Assembly (NCBI GenBank): GCA_002104905.1
Contig: MCFE01000184.1
Coordinates: 62,001 to 126,000, forward strand
DNA length: 64,000 nt
Reading direction: 5' to 3'
DNA from: Basidiobolus meristosporus CBS 931.73
Lineage: Eukaryota > Basidiobolomycota > Basidiobolomycetes > Basidiobolales > Basidiobolaceae
Of the stretch, positions 52,511-64,000 are shown one piece after another. The position numbers and the translations under genes are program-made. The notes beneath the pieces are model-generated. The model saw only the letters and a list, made by a program, of their open reading frames with translations. It searched no databases and was not told the origin of the DNA. Positions within the stretch are counted from its first letter, which is position 1. Every line of letters begins with the position of its first letter.

Positions 52511-55461
52511 CTAGCGCCACTGTGGTTTAGCGCTTCTTCTGACCGTGCCACCACTAGTGCCAGCTGAGGTGGATCCGAACAACTTCCTGGTGGACCCGGT
52601 GGACCCGGTGGACGTTTTCAGAACTCCATTCACGGGAGTGTCGCCGCCGCTGACTCGGCCTCGCACTCTCTGGCCACTCCCCGCCTCATTGATTGGGTGG
52701 AATCCTGCGCGGCTGCGTCTACGTGCACTATTGCTTCTGATGGCACCTGCGCCCCGATTAGCACTGGCTTTGGGGGTGCTGGGCGAAGATCTAGCACTGT
52801 TGGTCCTGGGCTTCAGGCTGGATTTCAATATGCCGGTGGTCTTCTTGAGAGCAGAGGGGAGGGCCGGCGGCTTGACATAAGGTGAGGATTGATCCGAGTC
52901 TCCGTTCATGGCGGACCTGGTGCCTTTCGGATCACTTTTGAATGGAGATGACAAATCCCTCTCGGTGAACGTCACCATGCGAGTTCGTTTGGCAGGACCA
53001 GCCGTTGAGCCATTGCTTGATGTTGAATTGATGCGAACTCGTTTGATGTTTTGTATCTGAGGGGAGCTTGGTACTGGGTTTTGGTTTTCTTTGGCGGGCT
53101 TCACCGCCTTCGCCCTCAGCTTGGCGGGAGAGCGACGTTTCGGCGAGAGGCGTCGCATCAAGATGGCACGAAGAGGGGATTTTCTGGCGGCCGATTTGAC
53201 TGGGGATCGGGCCAGTTTGGTTGGCCGCGTGGACCTGATGGTCAGCTCGTTCAGATCGATGGTCAGGTTATCCGAGTCCATCTTGGATACCTCCGGAATG
53301 CTCAGCATTTCTTTCAGCTCCTCTTCCACTGCGCCGTAGGACGTAGCGATGTCCTTTTTCTTGACCACTTCGGCAAACACCGAGATCTGCGACATGTAGA
53401 TATCGTTCAGATAGGACGTGTCCAATCCTTGGGATTTCACCATCTCAATGCAGTCGCGGAGCCCGGCCAAGCATGTGGCGTTGGTCCTCATAAAGGCGTG
53501 AACGATCTGTGCCTGGCTGCGGCTGGTGCACTGATTCAACACAACCAGCTTCTCCAAGCGAGTTCTCAGAGACTCCAGGTTGCGCGTATCGACATTCTGA
53601 ATATCACCGACCAAGCCTATGTCCTTGAGAGTGTCGGTGGGCAGCTTGGGTGTCGCTCCTTGGAGCAGTCTCTCTATTAGATGGCGATGACGTTTGTTCG
53701 TATCCCATGCGTAATCAAGTCGACGGGCAATAGCGTTCTTATTCTCCTCTGCCGCCTGCAGGGCATCCTGAACCATATTGAGGTAAGACTGCATTGTGGT
53801 GTCATCCTCGCTGGAGGTTATGACGGTCATGTACGTATCGCGCCACGCCTTCAGCCCCTCCAGGCGTTGATGGGTATCCATGAACTGCGCCCAGAGGTTG
53901 CCGATATCGCTCTCGCACTCATTGACTTTTTCGTAATGAATGTTGACCTTCTTCTGGGCTTCTTCTATTTGCTTACGCTGAGCCACAGAGAGCTTGAAGC
54001 CGCTGGGCTGGCTGTTGATCGATGCTTTCGGCTCGCTGTCTTTGACAACCAGCTTCCTCTTGAGCTCCTCCACCTCCGAACGTAGATCCTTGATGATTTT
54101 GACGTACTGCGAGACATGCATGTTGACACTCAGCGTGTTCTTCTCCACGCGATTCTTGATGTTTTTCGCCCGATTGGCGTATTTCAAGGTGTTGTGGGTT
54201 TCGTCGTAATAGAGGCTGGACGGACTCACGCAGACGATCATGACGGTCTTACAATTTCCCCCCAGAGAGAATTTCAAAAGCCGGGTCAACTTGCTGTCAC
54301 GATATGGGATGTGGGCTTTTTTGGTCTCGTCACAGAGGGCGTTGATGCAATTACCAAGGGCTAGAGCATCGGGAACCACGTTAACATCATTGATCGGTTA
54401 AGAAGCACGAGCACGATATAGGCTTACCAAGCAATGATCTATTAATATTGGCTCCCTCCTGGAGGCGTTCTCCCTTATTGGCGGTTACCGAGGCCCGCTC
54501 GCTGCCAGCCAGATCAATCAAACTCAAGGTGGCCATGACGTAGTCGGTGGTGATGTTGGCCGTCCTGGGCCTTTGCTTGATGTGGATCTGCAACACCGCG
54601 TGAGAGCGAGATGAGGTGGCGTTGGCCTCGGTTGGTGAGATGGTACGGTTTCGATTGCCACGAAGGATCATGCTCATCACTTGTTCAACCTAGGGGTCAA
54701 GTTAGTCGTTGACTCGGCGGTGGTGTCATCAAGTGTGGACTTACGTCTCGTGGAAAGTGCTCACTAAGGCCGGACACAACAACTTTCTTGCTCGAATCTT
54801 CGCGTAACGCAAGTGGTGGAGACACCTTTCCCTCTGGGATGAGCAGGTCTCGAATCGTCTCGTTATACACCTCTAGATAAGATAGAGACACCTCGACAGT
54901 CTTTTCGTTCTCTACGGCGCTGATGCGATTGAAGAGCTCTTGCATGGTCAGAAAAATAATCCCTGGGTTTTCTGGAGTGCCGCTGATGGTGTGGGTTTTA
55001 CCGCAGCCAGTAGCCTAGAGATAGCAAAAATGAGAGTGTGCTCTTGATGGAATCCAGATTAATCTACATACACCATAGGCAAACACAGTCGAATTGAACC
55101 CGCCCATAACGTTCTCAATCAAGGATTTACTCGTTCCCTCAAACACGTCCTCCTGGGTAGAATCCTCGTCAAAGACACGATCGAACACAAATCTTGCGTC
55201 CTTGTGGCGTTTGTTGCTGGCTCCGATTTTGTGGGAGGAGCGCATATCCTCGGGTGGATCGAATACGACGACGTGGTCGTCTATAACGTGGACCACCTTC
55301 CGCACGTACTTAGAGGGGGGCTGCTCATTGGATGTCTGGAACGCAGTAGCAAACGGGAATCTGTGATTGTTGCTCGGTGGAAGCAAGGCTATTTCGCGTT
55401 CATTGAATGGGCGAACTCTTACTGCGACCAAGATAGCCGATTCGCTTGAATCTGAAGACAT
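52511..55461 (-). CDS. KIP3: Kinesin-8 motor protein (Kip3/KIF18-type)
   Basis: A plus-end directed motor that shortens microtubules and helps set spindle and nuclear position. Four exons: 55461-55072, 55014-54745, 54689-54428 and 54360-52511; 923 residues. The motor domain is N-terminal (about 8-385): [35 protein letters not shown] (P-loop; exon junction inside), [13 protein letters not shown] (switch I), [11 protein letters not shown] (switch II), [20 protein letters not shown]. The class-specific sequence continues [16 protein letters not shown] and a neck coiled coil. The tail has more coiled coil, then a basic Ser/Pro-rich region likely to bind microtubules. Confidence 0.95.
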
Positions 55462-56240
55462 GATTCAATGGACTATGGAAAGGGATTGGCCTTTGAGCTG
55501 GACAAAGGGTGGATATGGTACCAAAGAGAGCAGAGGAAAACAAAATCACTGAAAGTGGGGAGTCAATATGATGTGGATTGGTAGCGTCAATGCTTGATAG
55601 ATCAACGTGAGCCATCATCGCTGCTAGTTACCAAACGAGAAAATTTCAAAACAAAAACAAATGGGAATTCTACACCAATGATAGTGAGCAACGACCGTTA
55701 ACAAAAGTAAATAAACACATGTGTGCATTGCATGTATTTACGAAGAATTGATTTATGCACTCATCACGATTAGCGAAATGATGTTGCCACATGGCTAAAT
55801 CATCATTAATCGGACTCTTGGAATTAAACCTAATTGTAACCATCATTGCTGCCGATACATGGAGTTGATACTAAATATGGTAGAGTGATGCCATTTTGGA
55901 GTAATTTATACAAAGCCAGGGGTGGGGATTGTTCCATCGTCAAATATGGGAATCCCCAGTAAAAACCCACATTCTGGGCGCCCATCGGATGTATGATTGG
56001 TCAGACCCCATAAAGCGTATTTTCCATCATCATCCTTCTTTTCATATTACCAATTCGAGAATATGAGATGCGAAATGGGTGATTGACTAGATCATCAAAG
56101 ACCCTTTGGAGAAAAGGAAACTCAATCAAGTAACAAACGTTAATTTCCAGCCAATATACCGATTATTATTACTATTATTATTACCAATATACAATGTGAT
56201 GCATTAGAAGTATTTTACAGGGTTACAAGGTGTCACAAAG
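55462..56240. other. Intergenic region, kinesin-8 / arrestin
   Basis: 779 bp, AT-rich, between two minus-strand genes. It contains a short ATT microsatellite (56161-56184). No gene seen. Confidence 0.45.
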
Positions 56241-57333
56241 CTATTGCCAATAACTGGGGGGTAAATCGGTGGGTAAATAGTCGGGTAAGTCATTCGTGAT
56301 CGGAAGGTATTTTGGTGGGCGATCAGCCGTGATTTCATTGTAATTGGGCAGAATCTCGGATATAACACAGTCATGGTTGGACTTGGAAATCGGGTCGGGA
56401 GCAATGAATATCGGAAGAGAGGTAATCATACTGGTGCACATCCCGCCCACTTCAAGCTCTATCTTGGCATAGAGCCTGTGGGAGACCTCCACATACTCCG
56501 AGGAGGCATCGAGGTGAAGCCTCTTTGAGATCTTGGGTATGCGAATCTTAATTGTCTGTTCTGTTTCGTCACAGCTGAAGTAGTTGGAGACTGCATGGAC
56601 CGATTTGCGGCTCTCAACCGTGGTGGTGTTGCTAGGGTCGCTGGCGTCAGGGACACGGTAAAGCGTGATCTCGCCGAGAATCACCTCAACCCCGATAATA
56701 TGAACTTGCCGATAAAGTGGAATGTGGTGGAAATGGACGGGTACGACTTTCCCAGGACTCAGGTAATGGTCGGGGATAGATACGTCGTAGGACACGAGAT
56801 CCTTCCAGACACCCTGTGCTTTGGTATTGAACAAATTAAAGGCTACTGGGTTCAGAGTTTTCGAGAGGTGGACCGGCTTTTCTGCCCTGAAATTAAACTG
56901 AAAGATGGAGGTTTCGGCGATGGCACTAAAACCGTATTCTATTTGGGCATTCTCTGCTTCCAGTGATTCGGGGAGACTGCAGGGGAGGGCTAGTTCAAAT
57001 GGGTAGGAGTAGGTTTGGTGGGTGAAGAGGGAGGGGTTTCTGCTTTGGTCTAGAAATGACCAGGCATGGTGGACAAGACTTCTCTGGGTTTTCTGAATAC
57101 CTGGAGACGATTTAGTTGATGTCATGGTGGGGAAGAATCGGCAGTTGTGACTCACCTTTGTATAATGTCAAGTCACCATGGAATTTCAGCTGGATTCGAT
57201 GGATTTTCACAGGCGAAGCGGGCACAAATATCAAATTGCCTTTGATTAGAAAGAAGGAGTTCTCATCGTCATCAGGTCCGGTGAGGAAGTGATCTTGCAT
57301 AAGCTCAATCTGGAAAATCCCTTGGTTGAACAT
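56241..57333 (-). CDS. Alpha-arrestin with two PPxY motifs
   Basis: An adaptor that brings a Nedd4/Rsp5-type ubiquitin ligase to membrane transporters. Two exons, 57333-57156 and 57100-56241, intron 55 bp; 345 residues. I use the ATG at 57333: the longer open frame has no earlier ATG and would cross a TATA box at 57370-57377. Arrestin N-domain: IFQIELMQDHFLTGPDDDEN and IHRIQLKFHGDLTLYKG, then LVHHAWSFLD and YSYPFELALPCSLPESLE. C-domain: VSYDVSIPDHYLSPGKVVPV. The last 35 residues hold PPKY and PPSY, both PPxY ligands for WW domains. Length is short for a fungal ART protein (no long tail). Confidence 0.92.
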
Positions 57334-58198
57334 GGCCGAAGAGTGCCTATGGGTGAATTGGAGGCAAGGCTTATATACACTAAGCGCAGCTTTGCTCCGG
57401 TCAATGAATCCGAGCAAGAATAACCGAGTGTCCAATATGGGCCTGCAATCATGCAACTGAAGTGCCTTAAATGTCTATTTTACCGCTCAAGTTAATTACA
57501 GTTCAGCAGTAATCGACCCGAGGTCAGCACTCAAGGCATGGAATTCGAAACCTGATTTGGGGAATATTTAGCCGAAACAGCCAACCATGATTGTAACTTA
57601 CTCGGTCAATCCTCCGTCTGTGTTACCTCGGTATATGCATGGCACCTTGAATGAGCTGGGGTGACTGATATGAGGAATGGTTGACCGATGGGATGGGATG
57701 GGATGCGATGCGATGCGATGCGAGGAATGGTTAATTGATATCACGTACACAACGAATCATCTGTCCAACTGCAAACACATCAGACCATGGCAACAAATCT
57801 TTCGACTCCCGTATCAACGAATCATGATAACGAATCTTTCGAAATCTATAGCCAACAGGCAGCGAGCCCAGACGACTCAAGCAAGAAAAGATGCATTTGG
57901 ATGGGATTTCCTTCCAATTCCAGAAAATGATGGCAATGGAAGGTCGAAATTTCCCTGAGCTGAGCCATTTCCAGTCACTGAGTCTATATTTTGTAAACTC
58001 TGGGAAAGCTGGAACTTTAAATCGAAGATCAACAAAGGCTAATCTGATATTAACCATATATGGTCAATGTAAATGGCAAGCAGAACATTTGAACAGAATA
58101 TTTGCTGAGATCTAGACGGGATCAGGAATTTTTCGATCAAGCTTGACCGCACGATATAAATTGTACACCAATGCCCTTGCTTGTGAATTCACGTCAGT
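57334..58198. promoter_or_regulatory. Divergent promoter region, arrestin / PIN-like carrier
   Basis: 865 bp. On the minus strand tatataag (57370-57377) is the arrestin TATA box, 37 bp from its ATG. Bases 57687-57721 are a 5-bp microsatellite (gatgg x3 then gatgc x4). CCATATATGG (58054-58063), a perfect CArG sequence, is 136 bp before the PIN-like ATG. tataaat at 58155-58161 is its TATA box. Confidence 0.6.
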
Positions 58199-59528
58199 AT
58201 GTCTCTTCCTCTCAAAAATATGATATGGATGGCTCTTGAGCCTATCCTCAAGCTGCTGATCAATGCTGGTAACTACGCGTTTCTTTTTCCTTTGTTTCTT
58301 GCTTATGGATACTTACTCTTATTTTCCAACAGCTGGTGGCTTTGCATTGGCGAGAGCAGGGATTATCACTCCGGCCAGTGCTAGAACTGTATCCAAGATC
58401 ATCGTAAACTTTCTACTGCCTTCGCTGTTGATAGCAAAGCTTGTGCCACACCTTGATCTGTCCGAGATGAAGAACATGGGTGTATCCATTCTTGTTCTCG
58501 TGACGTATATTCTGGTTGGCCTGGTCGGCGGCCTTCTCATGAGGCGTTTCCTTCCCCTCCCTGATGGTTTCAAGGGTGGGTTTGTAGCCATGAATGTGTG
58601 GGGAAACTTCGCCGATCTCCCGCTTGCAGTGTTGATGTCTATTGGAAATAGTCCGCCATTTCTTCCCGGCGAGTCTTCCAAAGGGTCTGCCTACACCGCC
58701 ATGTTCTACGTGGTCTTCAATTTTACCCTCTTCGTCTGCGGTGGTTCAAGCCTTATCGAGAATGATTTCATAAACCCCACCTTGCTCCCAGAGACACAGC
58801 ACGTAACGGAATTGCCGGAGAAAACGGCTGATTATCCTAAAACCGATGCCACCCAGGGTGCTGAACCCCCAACTGCTGTTGACCATCTGGATAGGGTGAT
58901 CAGAATCCATGCCAACGACTCAAGCGCTACTATCGTAGACCCTTCCAAGGGTGCTTCAAAATCTTCAAACAGTGCACAGAAGTGGAAGGCTGGACTGAAG
59001 AAGTTCCTCAAATCTCTCATGTACCCACCTAATCTGGCCACTTTCATTGCTATTGCTATCGCATTGATTTCACCGTTGAAAGATCTCTTTGTCGTCAAGC
59101 CCGGTAGCGACCACCAACCATGCCTTAATTGGGTGCTGGAAAGTATCATCACCATTTCCGGCGGTTACGTTCCCCTTGCGTTTATGAACCTTGGCGCCGC
59201 TTTATCGAAGATCAGTGTCCGCCGTGTACCCAAGGTTGCTGCTATCGCCATCACTATCTTCAAAATGTTTGTGTTCCCATTGATGGGCATTGGATTTTGT
59301 CAGTTGTTGACATATCACACACCATTGATCGACCCGGAGGATCGCGTTTTCCGTTTCCTTCTCATGTTTGGTTCTACTGTACCTTCAGCTACTACGCTTT
59401 TGATTTTGACTCAAGTTTACAATCCCACCGGAAAGTCCAAGGAAATCGCCGGAATTCTGGCTCTTCAGTATATTGTGGGTTTCTTCACCATGGTTATATC
59501 TATGGTTTTCATCCTAAATATGTTATAA
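58199..59528 (+). CDS. PIN-like / auxin efflux carrier family membrane protein (Ecm3-like)
   Basis: A membrane transporter of the family that includes yeast Ecm3 and plant PILS; fungal substrates are not well known. Two exons, 58199-58268 and 58333-59528 (64-bp intron), 421 residues. About ten hydrophobic segments in two blocks: residues 10-185 (LLINAAGGFALARAGI, TVSKIIVNFLLPSLLIAKLV, VAMNVWGNFADLPLAVLMSI) and 265-421 (FLKSLMYPPNLATFIAIAIA, ISGGYVPLAFMNLGAAL, FGSTVPSATTLLILTQVYN). The family pattern of a polar central loop holds (about residues 190-260, rich in Thr, Ser and Asp). Start is the first ATG after the TATA box. Confidence 0.93.
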
Positions 59529-59671
59529 TAACGAATGTAAATTGAGATAGACTAATGTAAATTATCAATAATAAAACCTCTTATTCCTTATTTCCTTTGG
59601 ATTTTTATTTCCCCATCAACTCTACCAAAGCATTCGATCAGCAAGTACGCATTATACATGTTCTGGGGTGC

Positions 59672-62600
59672 TTAAGTAGACACGCTTTGGAGATATTTAT
59701 ACAATTGTTGTCGCATCCGCCTACAGTTCCTGTGAGCATCTAGTGGTACATACTCTCCATGTTGACTCTGAAGGGTCCTGAACGAAGAGAGGGATCTTTT
59801 CAAGTATTTGACTGATGTTAAATTTGACATTTCCCTGCCTAGTTGTACGGTGGTGTCCAAGATTGGCGTAAGATTTGCCGGCCGCAGGTTCTTTAAGCAC
59901 GTCTATTCCAATGTTAGTTCGCTCGAGTTTTGACAAGCTGAGAGGATATCATGGACGCTTACCAAGAGCTCGGTCCCATTTAGATCCATCAATACCTCTC
60001 GTTGACTTACCAAGACTGCATTGATCAATGTGTAGAGATAGCCTGGCTCCTGAGTCACTAAATGGTCCCAGATTCGTGCCCATCTAGCCGAGCTAAATGT
60101 CTCAGAAAACAAAGTTTCAACCATTGCCCATATATAAGCCTAAAGGTGAAGCAAGATCAGAGCTTGGTGACTGGTTTGTTTTCTTGGCAAGTTACCTTTG
60201 GAGTGAGCTTGTTTCGCAGAAAGTGATCATACAGCGCTGGGTCTTGAATTTGCAATATATTATCGGCCAAAGTGAGGGGGAGTTGGGGAGGTTCGTTGCC
60301 ATCCCAAAAGCCTTGGGTCCAGTTTACTGCAGGTGCATCAGTAGTTTGCCTAAAAACAACAATTTAGACTGGATTTCAACTTACCGAGAATTGTCGCCAA
60401 CATTTCAAACGTCTCGCATGTATGCGCGTTGAACAGTATAACAAACGGAAAGATCATCTTGGTCAGGGTTTCCGTATGCTTGACATGGCCAAAAACGCTT
60501 GGTGACCAATAAGCCAAACAGGAGATTGTTCTTTGAGAGAGAGAGAGAGAGGGTCTCATGTTAGCCCGATTTAAAGCGTCTTCAGTGGTATATATGCACA
60601 CACCTTTTCATTAGATGTTCGAGCTCTTTATCCTTCAAATGAAACAGGTCCTGGAATTTTTCAATTACTGGATGATCGCCTTTGATCTCCAAATTATGAA
60701 ACGCCTCTCGATCACCAGGAATGTCCAGAAGCTGCTTCCAGATAGCCAACCTAAGAAGATTTCTGACTTAGCTAGTTATACCATACATGCATATATAGGT
60801 AAACCTGAGCACTTGCCTTTCCCGAGAAGGATACCCCTTTTGTTTACGTAAATATTTCCACAATATTTCCTTGCTAAGGAAGGAAGTTCCCTACAGAATA
60901 GCTGAATATCTGGTAAAGGTACGCAGTATAGCATTCATAGAGCCGTACCGGTACCGTCGAAAACTGAGAGCTGTTGACTGAGTTTTCGGAGAGTTTTGAG
61001 GTCTTTGTTGAAGTGGGTGTGTGTTGTTCAGGATCTTTTGGGGTTCCAAAACCTCCATCTAGTGTTGAAGGTATACCAATCAGAAGAGCCGCAGTACAGT
61101 TACTGGCTATTGAATGCGCATACCTGAACGTTTTGATGAGCCCTTGTAGCTGAATAGACTATCTAATAGCCCAGTGCGATATGAGCTTTCATGGTGCTAA
61201 ATTCTGTAAAGGATGATGGCTATGTATTACCAATATCTTCATTTTGGAAGTTCGACGGCTTCATCTGTTTGGTAGGTTTTGGAAAAACATCGTAGTTGGA
61301 TGGACTTTCTACAAAAATTAGAGTTATTCAAAGGTGCTTCAAGCTGCACACCGCTTTCGCCTCACCTGCTTCTCTCTTTATCTTCATAAACGGTTTAGAC
61401 TCCTCTGTGATCTCTAATTTTCAAGTAGGCCGATTAGTGTGCGGGATATGAGGGTACAGCAGAAGGGATTACCTTCAGATTCAGGGACATCCAGACACTT
61501 CGATACTTCCAGATATGCAGGCAGTTCTCTTTTAAATTCCTGAAAAGATGGGGTGCTCAGCATTGGTATGTTCCTTTTTATCTGGTAATAAATACTCATT
61601 ACTTCTCCCAAAAAATCTGATGTTGCCCAAAGCAAGATCACCGAGTTCTGAAGCACACAGGTAGTTACCAAGTAGCCTCCATCAAAAGAGATTTCGAACA
61701 GTGATATCTATAAAAGCTCAATAATCATTGAATGCAGGTATAGAAATCGGCATCCTCCCCACCTTAAAATCAATATCTAGCTGTTGTACTTGGTCGAGTC
61801 TTTCAATGTCTAGAGAATAGAGTATCCCTTTGCTGTTCAAAACCAGTATTTTCTGACATTCGGTTAATCGCAATATTTCGTCAAGATACTCTATTGTGCC
61901 TCATACCTTGCTACTGCCAACAAATTTCATGTCGATGATTCCGCATTGGAAGCACTCGTGATTACATTGGCCAAGAGACTCTTGAGACTTCATGTCCATA
62001 ACTGTCAGTGAACTACGATGCTCGATGAATTAAAACCTATAAGCCGGTTGGATTTCGAGCGGCCGTATGCGACTTACTCTGTCCCGTAGACAAATAATCC
62101 GTCTTCGTGATTGAATGCAATATTCCCGCCAGGATTTGCTTCTTCCCCAGGCGTCGTTGGCTGACAGTACTCCCAGATACATTCGAAATTCTGACTGTTC
62201 CAGAGTGTGATCGCACCGTCGTTATGAATGACATAAATGTACTTGCCAGTGGCCGAAAAGCTCGCCTAGTTATAATGTTCTTTAGCTCCCTATTCTTCCA
62301 TGACCCATTTGAGGCATTGAAATTACCTTTTGAACTCCTACTGAATTTGAGACAAGTACTCTTTTACGACTCCAGTTTTGACGATCCCAAATGGTTGCAT
62401 CACTGAAAGTAGTAAGTAGAGCTAAGGAGCTAGAGGGATCTACTGAAATATGCCGAATTGGAAACTTGTGAGCCTTTAAGATTTTTGCAATCGGTTTTCT
62501 GGTGTCTAGAGAAATACGAACGTCTGCTTCAATAAAAGTATATACTTTGTCATTCCGAAACAGTCATTACCAAGATTATAACACCCAATCGATGTATTTG

Positions 62601-63104
62601 AGAAGCCAATAATCAATTCTCGTGTATTCTTCGAGCTATGGATGCTAATTGCTGTGCCAGCTATACCGATACGCGCAAGTAGCCAGAATCTTTTGTGGGT
62701 TCGTAAGCTCAACCGCGTCATAAACAAATATCTATTGTGAACCTAACTGATTGGCTTCAAAGTCGAAGATGTACAGGTTCCCCAAATGATCTACAGTAGA
62801 AAGCACTGCTTCTGACCAGACTTGTGCTGCAGGGGTGCTAGTCTTCTTAAAGAAGCTCATGTCACTGAAACGGACACTTTTTGGTGACGGAAGTCTTTCA
62901 CTTGGCGTACGCGAATTAGAGATCATAGCTAAAGGTCTGATATTATATATTAGCATTTCATACAGATCTATCAAAGCTTCAACTCTCCACTCACTCTACG
63001 TTGAGGTTGGATTTTTTCTCTTTTAGATTCTTGTAATCCCATATTACACCTTTCTTAACGTCGCCAATGAACACCACACTGGTGGTTCTTTTCTCACTCT
63101 CCAT
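59672..63104 (-). CDS. TBC1D31: WD40-TBC protein, TBC1D31/WDR67-like
   Basis: Known relatives are centriolar-satellite and ciliary proteins. Eighteen exons spliced in frame: 63104-62995, 62936-62748, 62689-62571, 62523-62327, 62265-62078, 62012-61907, 61852-61763, 61707-61473, 61413-61366, 61308-61231, 61158-61124, 61058-60949, 60873-60805, 60750-60604, 60530-60385, 60326-60196, 60139-59963 and 59902-59672; about 801 residues. N-terminal WD40 repeats (VLSTVDHLGNLYIFDFEANQ, LLTTFSDATIWDRQNW, YIYVIHNDGAITLWNSQ). The TBC region follows from about residue 500: GYPSRERQVLRLAIWKQLLD, CLAYWSPSVFGHVKHTETL, NWTQGFWDGNEPPQLPLTL, IWAMVETLFSETFSSARWAR. TBC Arg and Gln fingers are not seen, as in TBC1D31. 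It lacks the long C-terminal coiled coil of the animal protein. Confidence 0.85.
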
Positions 63105-63304
63105 CAATGCGTTTAGATGTTGATGACAAAGATACTACATCAGTGAATTTCGTAGAAATGATCTTTTTGATTCGAATCGGATTTATCGAGATACATAATG
63201 ATAACACACTACATATTAAAATCGAGTCAAATTATAAGATGCATATTGCTCAGTAAATGCTCATGTACGAAAGGAGGCTTTCAGGTATTATGGGAATGGA
63301 GAGG

Positions 63305-64000
63305 TCATATCTTGGGAATCTTAAGAGATTGTGAGATCATCAGTGTCCCACTCAACGCATAGCTTAATACAAGCGGGTGGAAAGTCAGGGTATTGGCGAG
63401 ACTTGCAACTCCGCCTGGTAATGCGGTCTGGATGTCTCCCACATATACAAGATACCCCAGATAGCCGGTGATTAGGAGGGTGGTAGGAATGGGGGTTCCT
63501 TCAAAGTGCTTTACCTTACCACTTTCGTCTTTTGGCAAGGACGCAACTGTTGCATTATATCTGGCCAATCGAGCGATTCCACAGGACACAAAGTAAAGGA
63601 GAACACAGATATCAATAACGGAACGGAGCCCCAAAGTAAACCCGAACACTGCAGGAGCGACCCCAAAAGATATCTGTTTAAACAATAGGCTTGGTTAGAG
63701 CGCTCTGTGTCAGGGCCAACATTACTAATACACGCACCAAGTCAGCTAAAGAGTCCAACTCCTGGCCTAGCAGAGAAGAATTTTTACGCCACCTAGCTAC
63801 TCTACCGTCCATAAAGTCAAAGAAGGTTCCCAATGGGATTAGCCAAAAGGCAACCCATAGGTATACGGTGTTGTTCTCTATGAGATATGACATGGAAGCA
63901 AATATGGAGCCAGTTCCACAGGTGCCATTTAACAATGTCAAGAAATCGGCGAGGTGAAACTCACGGACCAAATTGAAGTGGTTATTCAGATATTCTACAG
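63305..64000 (-). CDS. CHO1: Phosphatidylserine synthase (CDP-alcohol phosphatidyltransferase), partial
   Basis: An ER enzyme that joins CDP-diacylglycerol and serine. The gene runs off the window at 64000; visible exons are 64000-63738 and 63673-63305, with a 64-bp intron. The catalytic motif is complete: D-G-x2-A-R-x8-G-x3-D-x3-D in DGRVARWRKNSSLLGQELDS followed by LAD. Before it come VREFHLADFLTLLNGTCG and TFFDFMDG; after it ISFGVAPAVFGF, CGIARLARYNATV and EGTPIPTTLLI, typical of fungal Cho1. The 5' end with the start codon is missing. Confidence 0.94.

Noticed and set aside
57334-57456. N-terminal extension of the arrestin
   Set aside because: Starts at TTG, crosses a TATA box, and adds sequence outside the arrestin fold.

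Overview
The window looks like nuclear DNA of an early-diverging (non-Dikarya) fungus. Spliceosomal introns are plentiful and short (mostly 55-85 bp, GT-AG, with CTAAC- or TTAAC-like branch sites). The gene set is a fungal housekeeping set: SEC7, HAS1, TMA46, CHO1, SRP102 and a BLM/Sgs1-type RecQ. Two genes are less usual in well-studied yeasts and moulds: a TBC1D31/WDR67-type WD40-TBC protein and a UPF0014/FetB-type permease. The species cannot be fixed from the sequence alone. Gene models were spliced by hand, by finding donors and acceptors that keep frame and family homology, so individual junctions could be off by a few bases.

Bases 1-13877 are an AT-rich graveyard of nested LTR retrotransposons. 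A minus-strand Ty3/gypsy element (5' LTR about 11946-12832, gag-protease-RT-RNaseH-integrase running leftward to about 2065) sits next to an older Ty1/copia fragment, probably having inserted into it. The gypsy element is itself cut by three things: a copia element (4990-10049, two 349-bp LTRs, 5-bp target duplication gatcc), a reversed LTR (3003-3805), and, inside the copia element, a 1071-bp LTR (6084-7154, 4-bp duplication ccgg). A separate plus-strand gypsy remnant fills 3-508. All open frames here carry stops, shifts or deletions.

Bases 13878-17360 are a 3.5-kb, more GC-rich region without a recognisable gene. It ends in the apparent promoter of a homeodomain gene (17361-18647) and holds three CTAAAAATAAG motifs.

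From 17361 to the end the window is gene-dense and single-copy. In order: homeodomain factor (+); RecQ helicase (-); mitochondrial PPR protein (+); FetB-like permease (+); PCL-type cyclin (+); secreted fasciclin protein with a charged tandem repeat inserted in its second domain (+); SRP receptor beta (-); HAS1 RNA helicase (-); F-BAR/RhoGAP (+); SEC7 Arf-GEF (-); MT-A70-like protein (+); GNAT acetyltransferase (+); TMA46 zinc finger (+); kinesin-8 (-); alpha-arrestin with two PPxY motifs (-); PIN-like carrier (+); TBC1D31-like protein (-); and CHO1 phosphatidylserine synthase (-, cut by the window end).

There is no operon-like pathway cluster. Several products act on membrane traffic and membrane proteins (SEC7, SRP102, CHO1, arrestin, RhoGAP), but that is common in eukaryotic genomes and need not mean linkage. 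Divergent pairs that may share promoter space are RecQ/PPR, HAS1/RhoGAP, SEC7/MT-A70 and arrestin/PIN-like.
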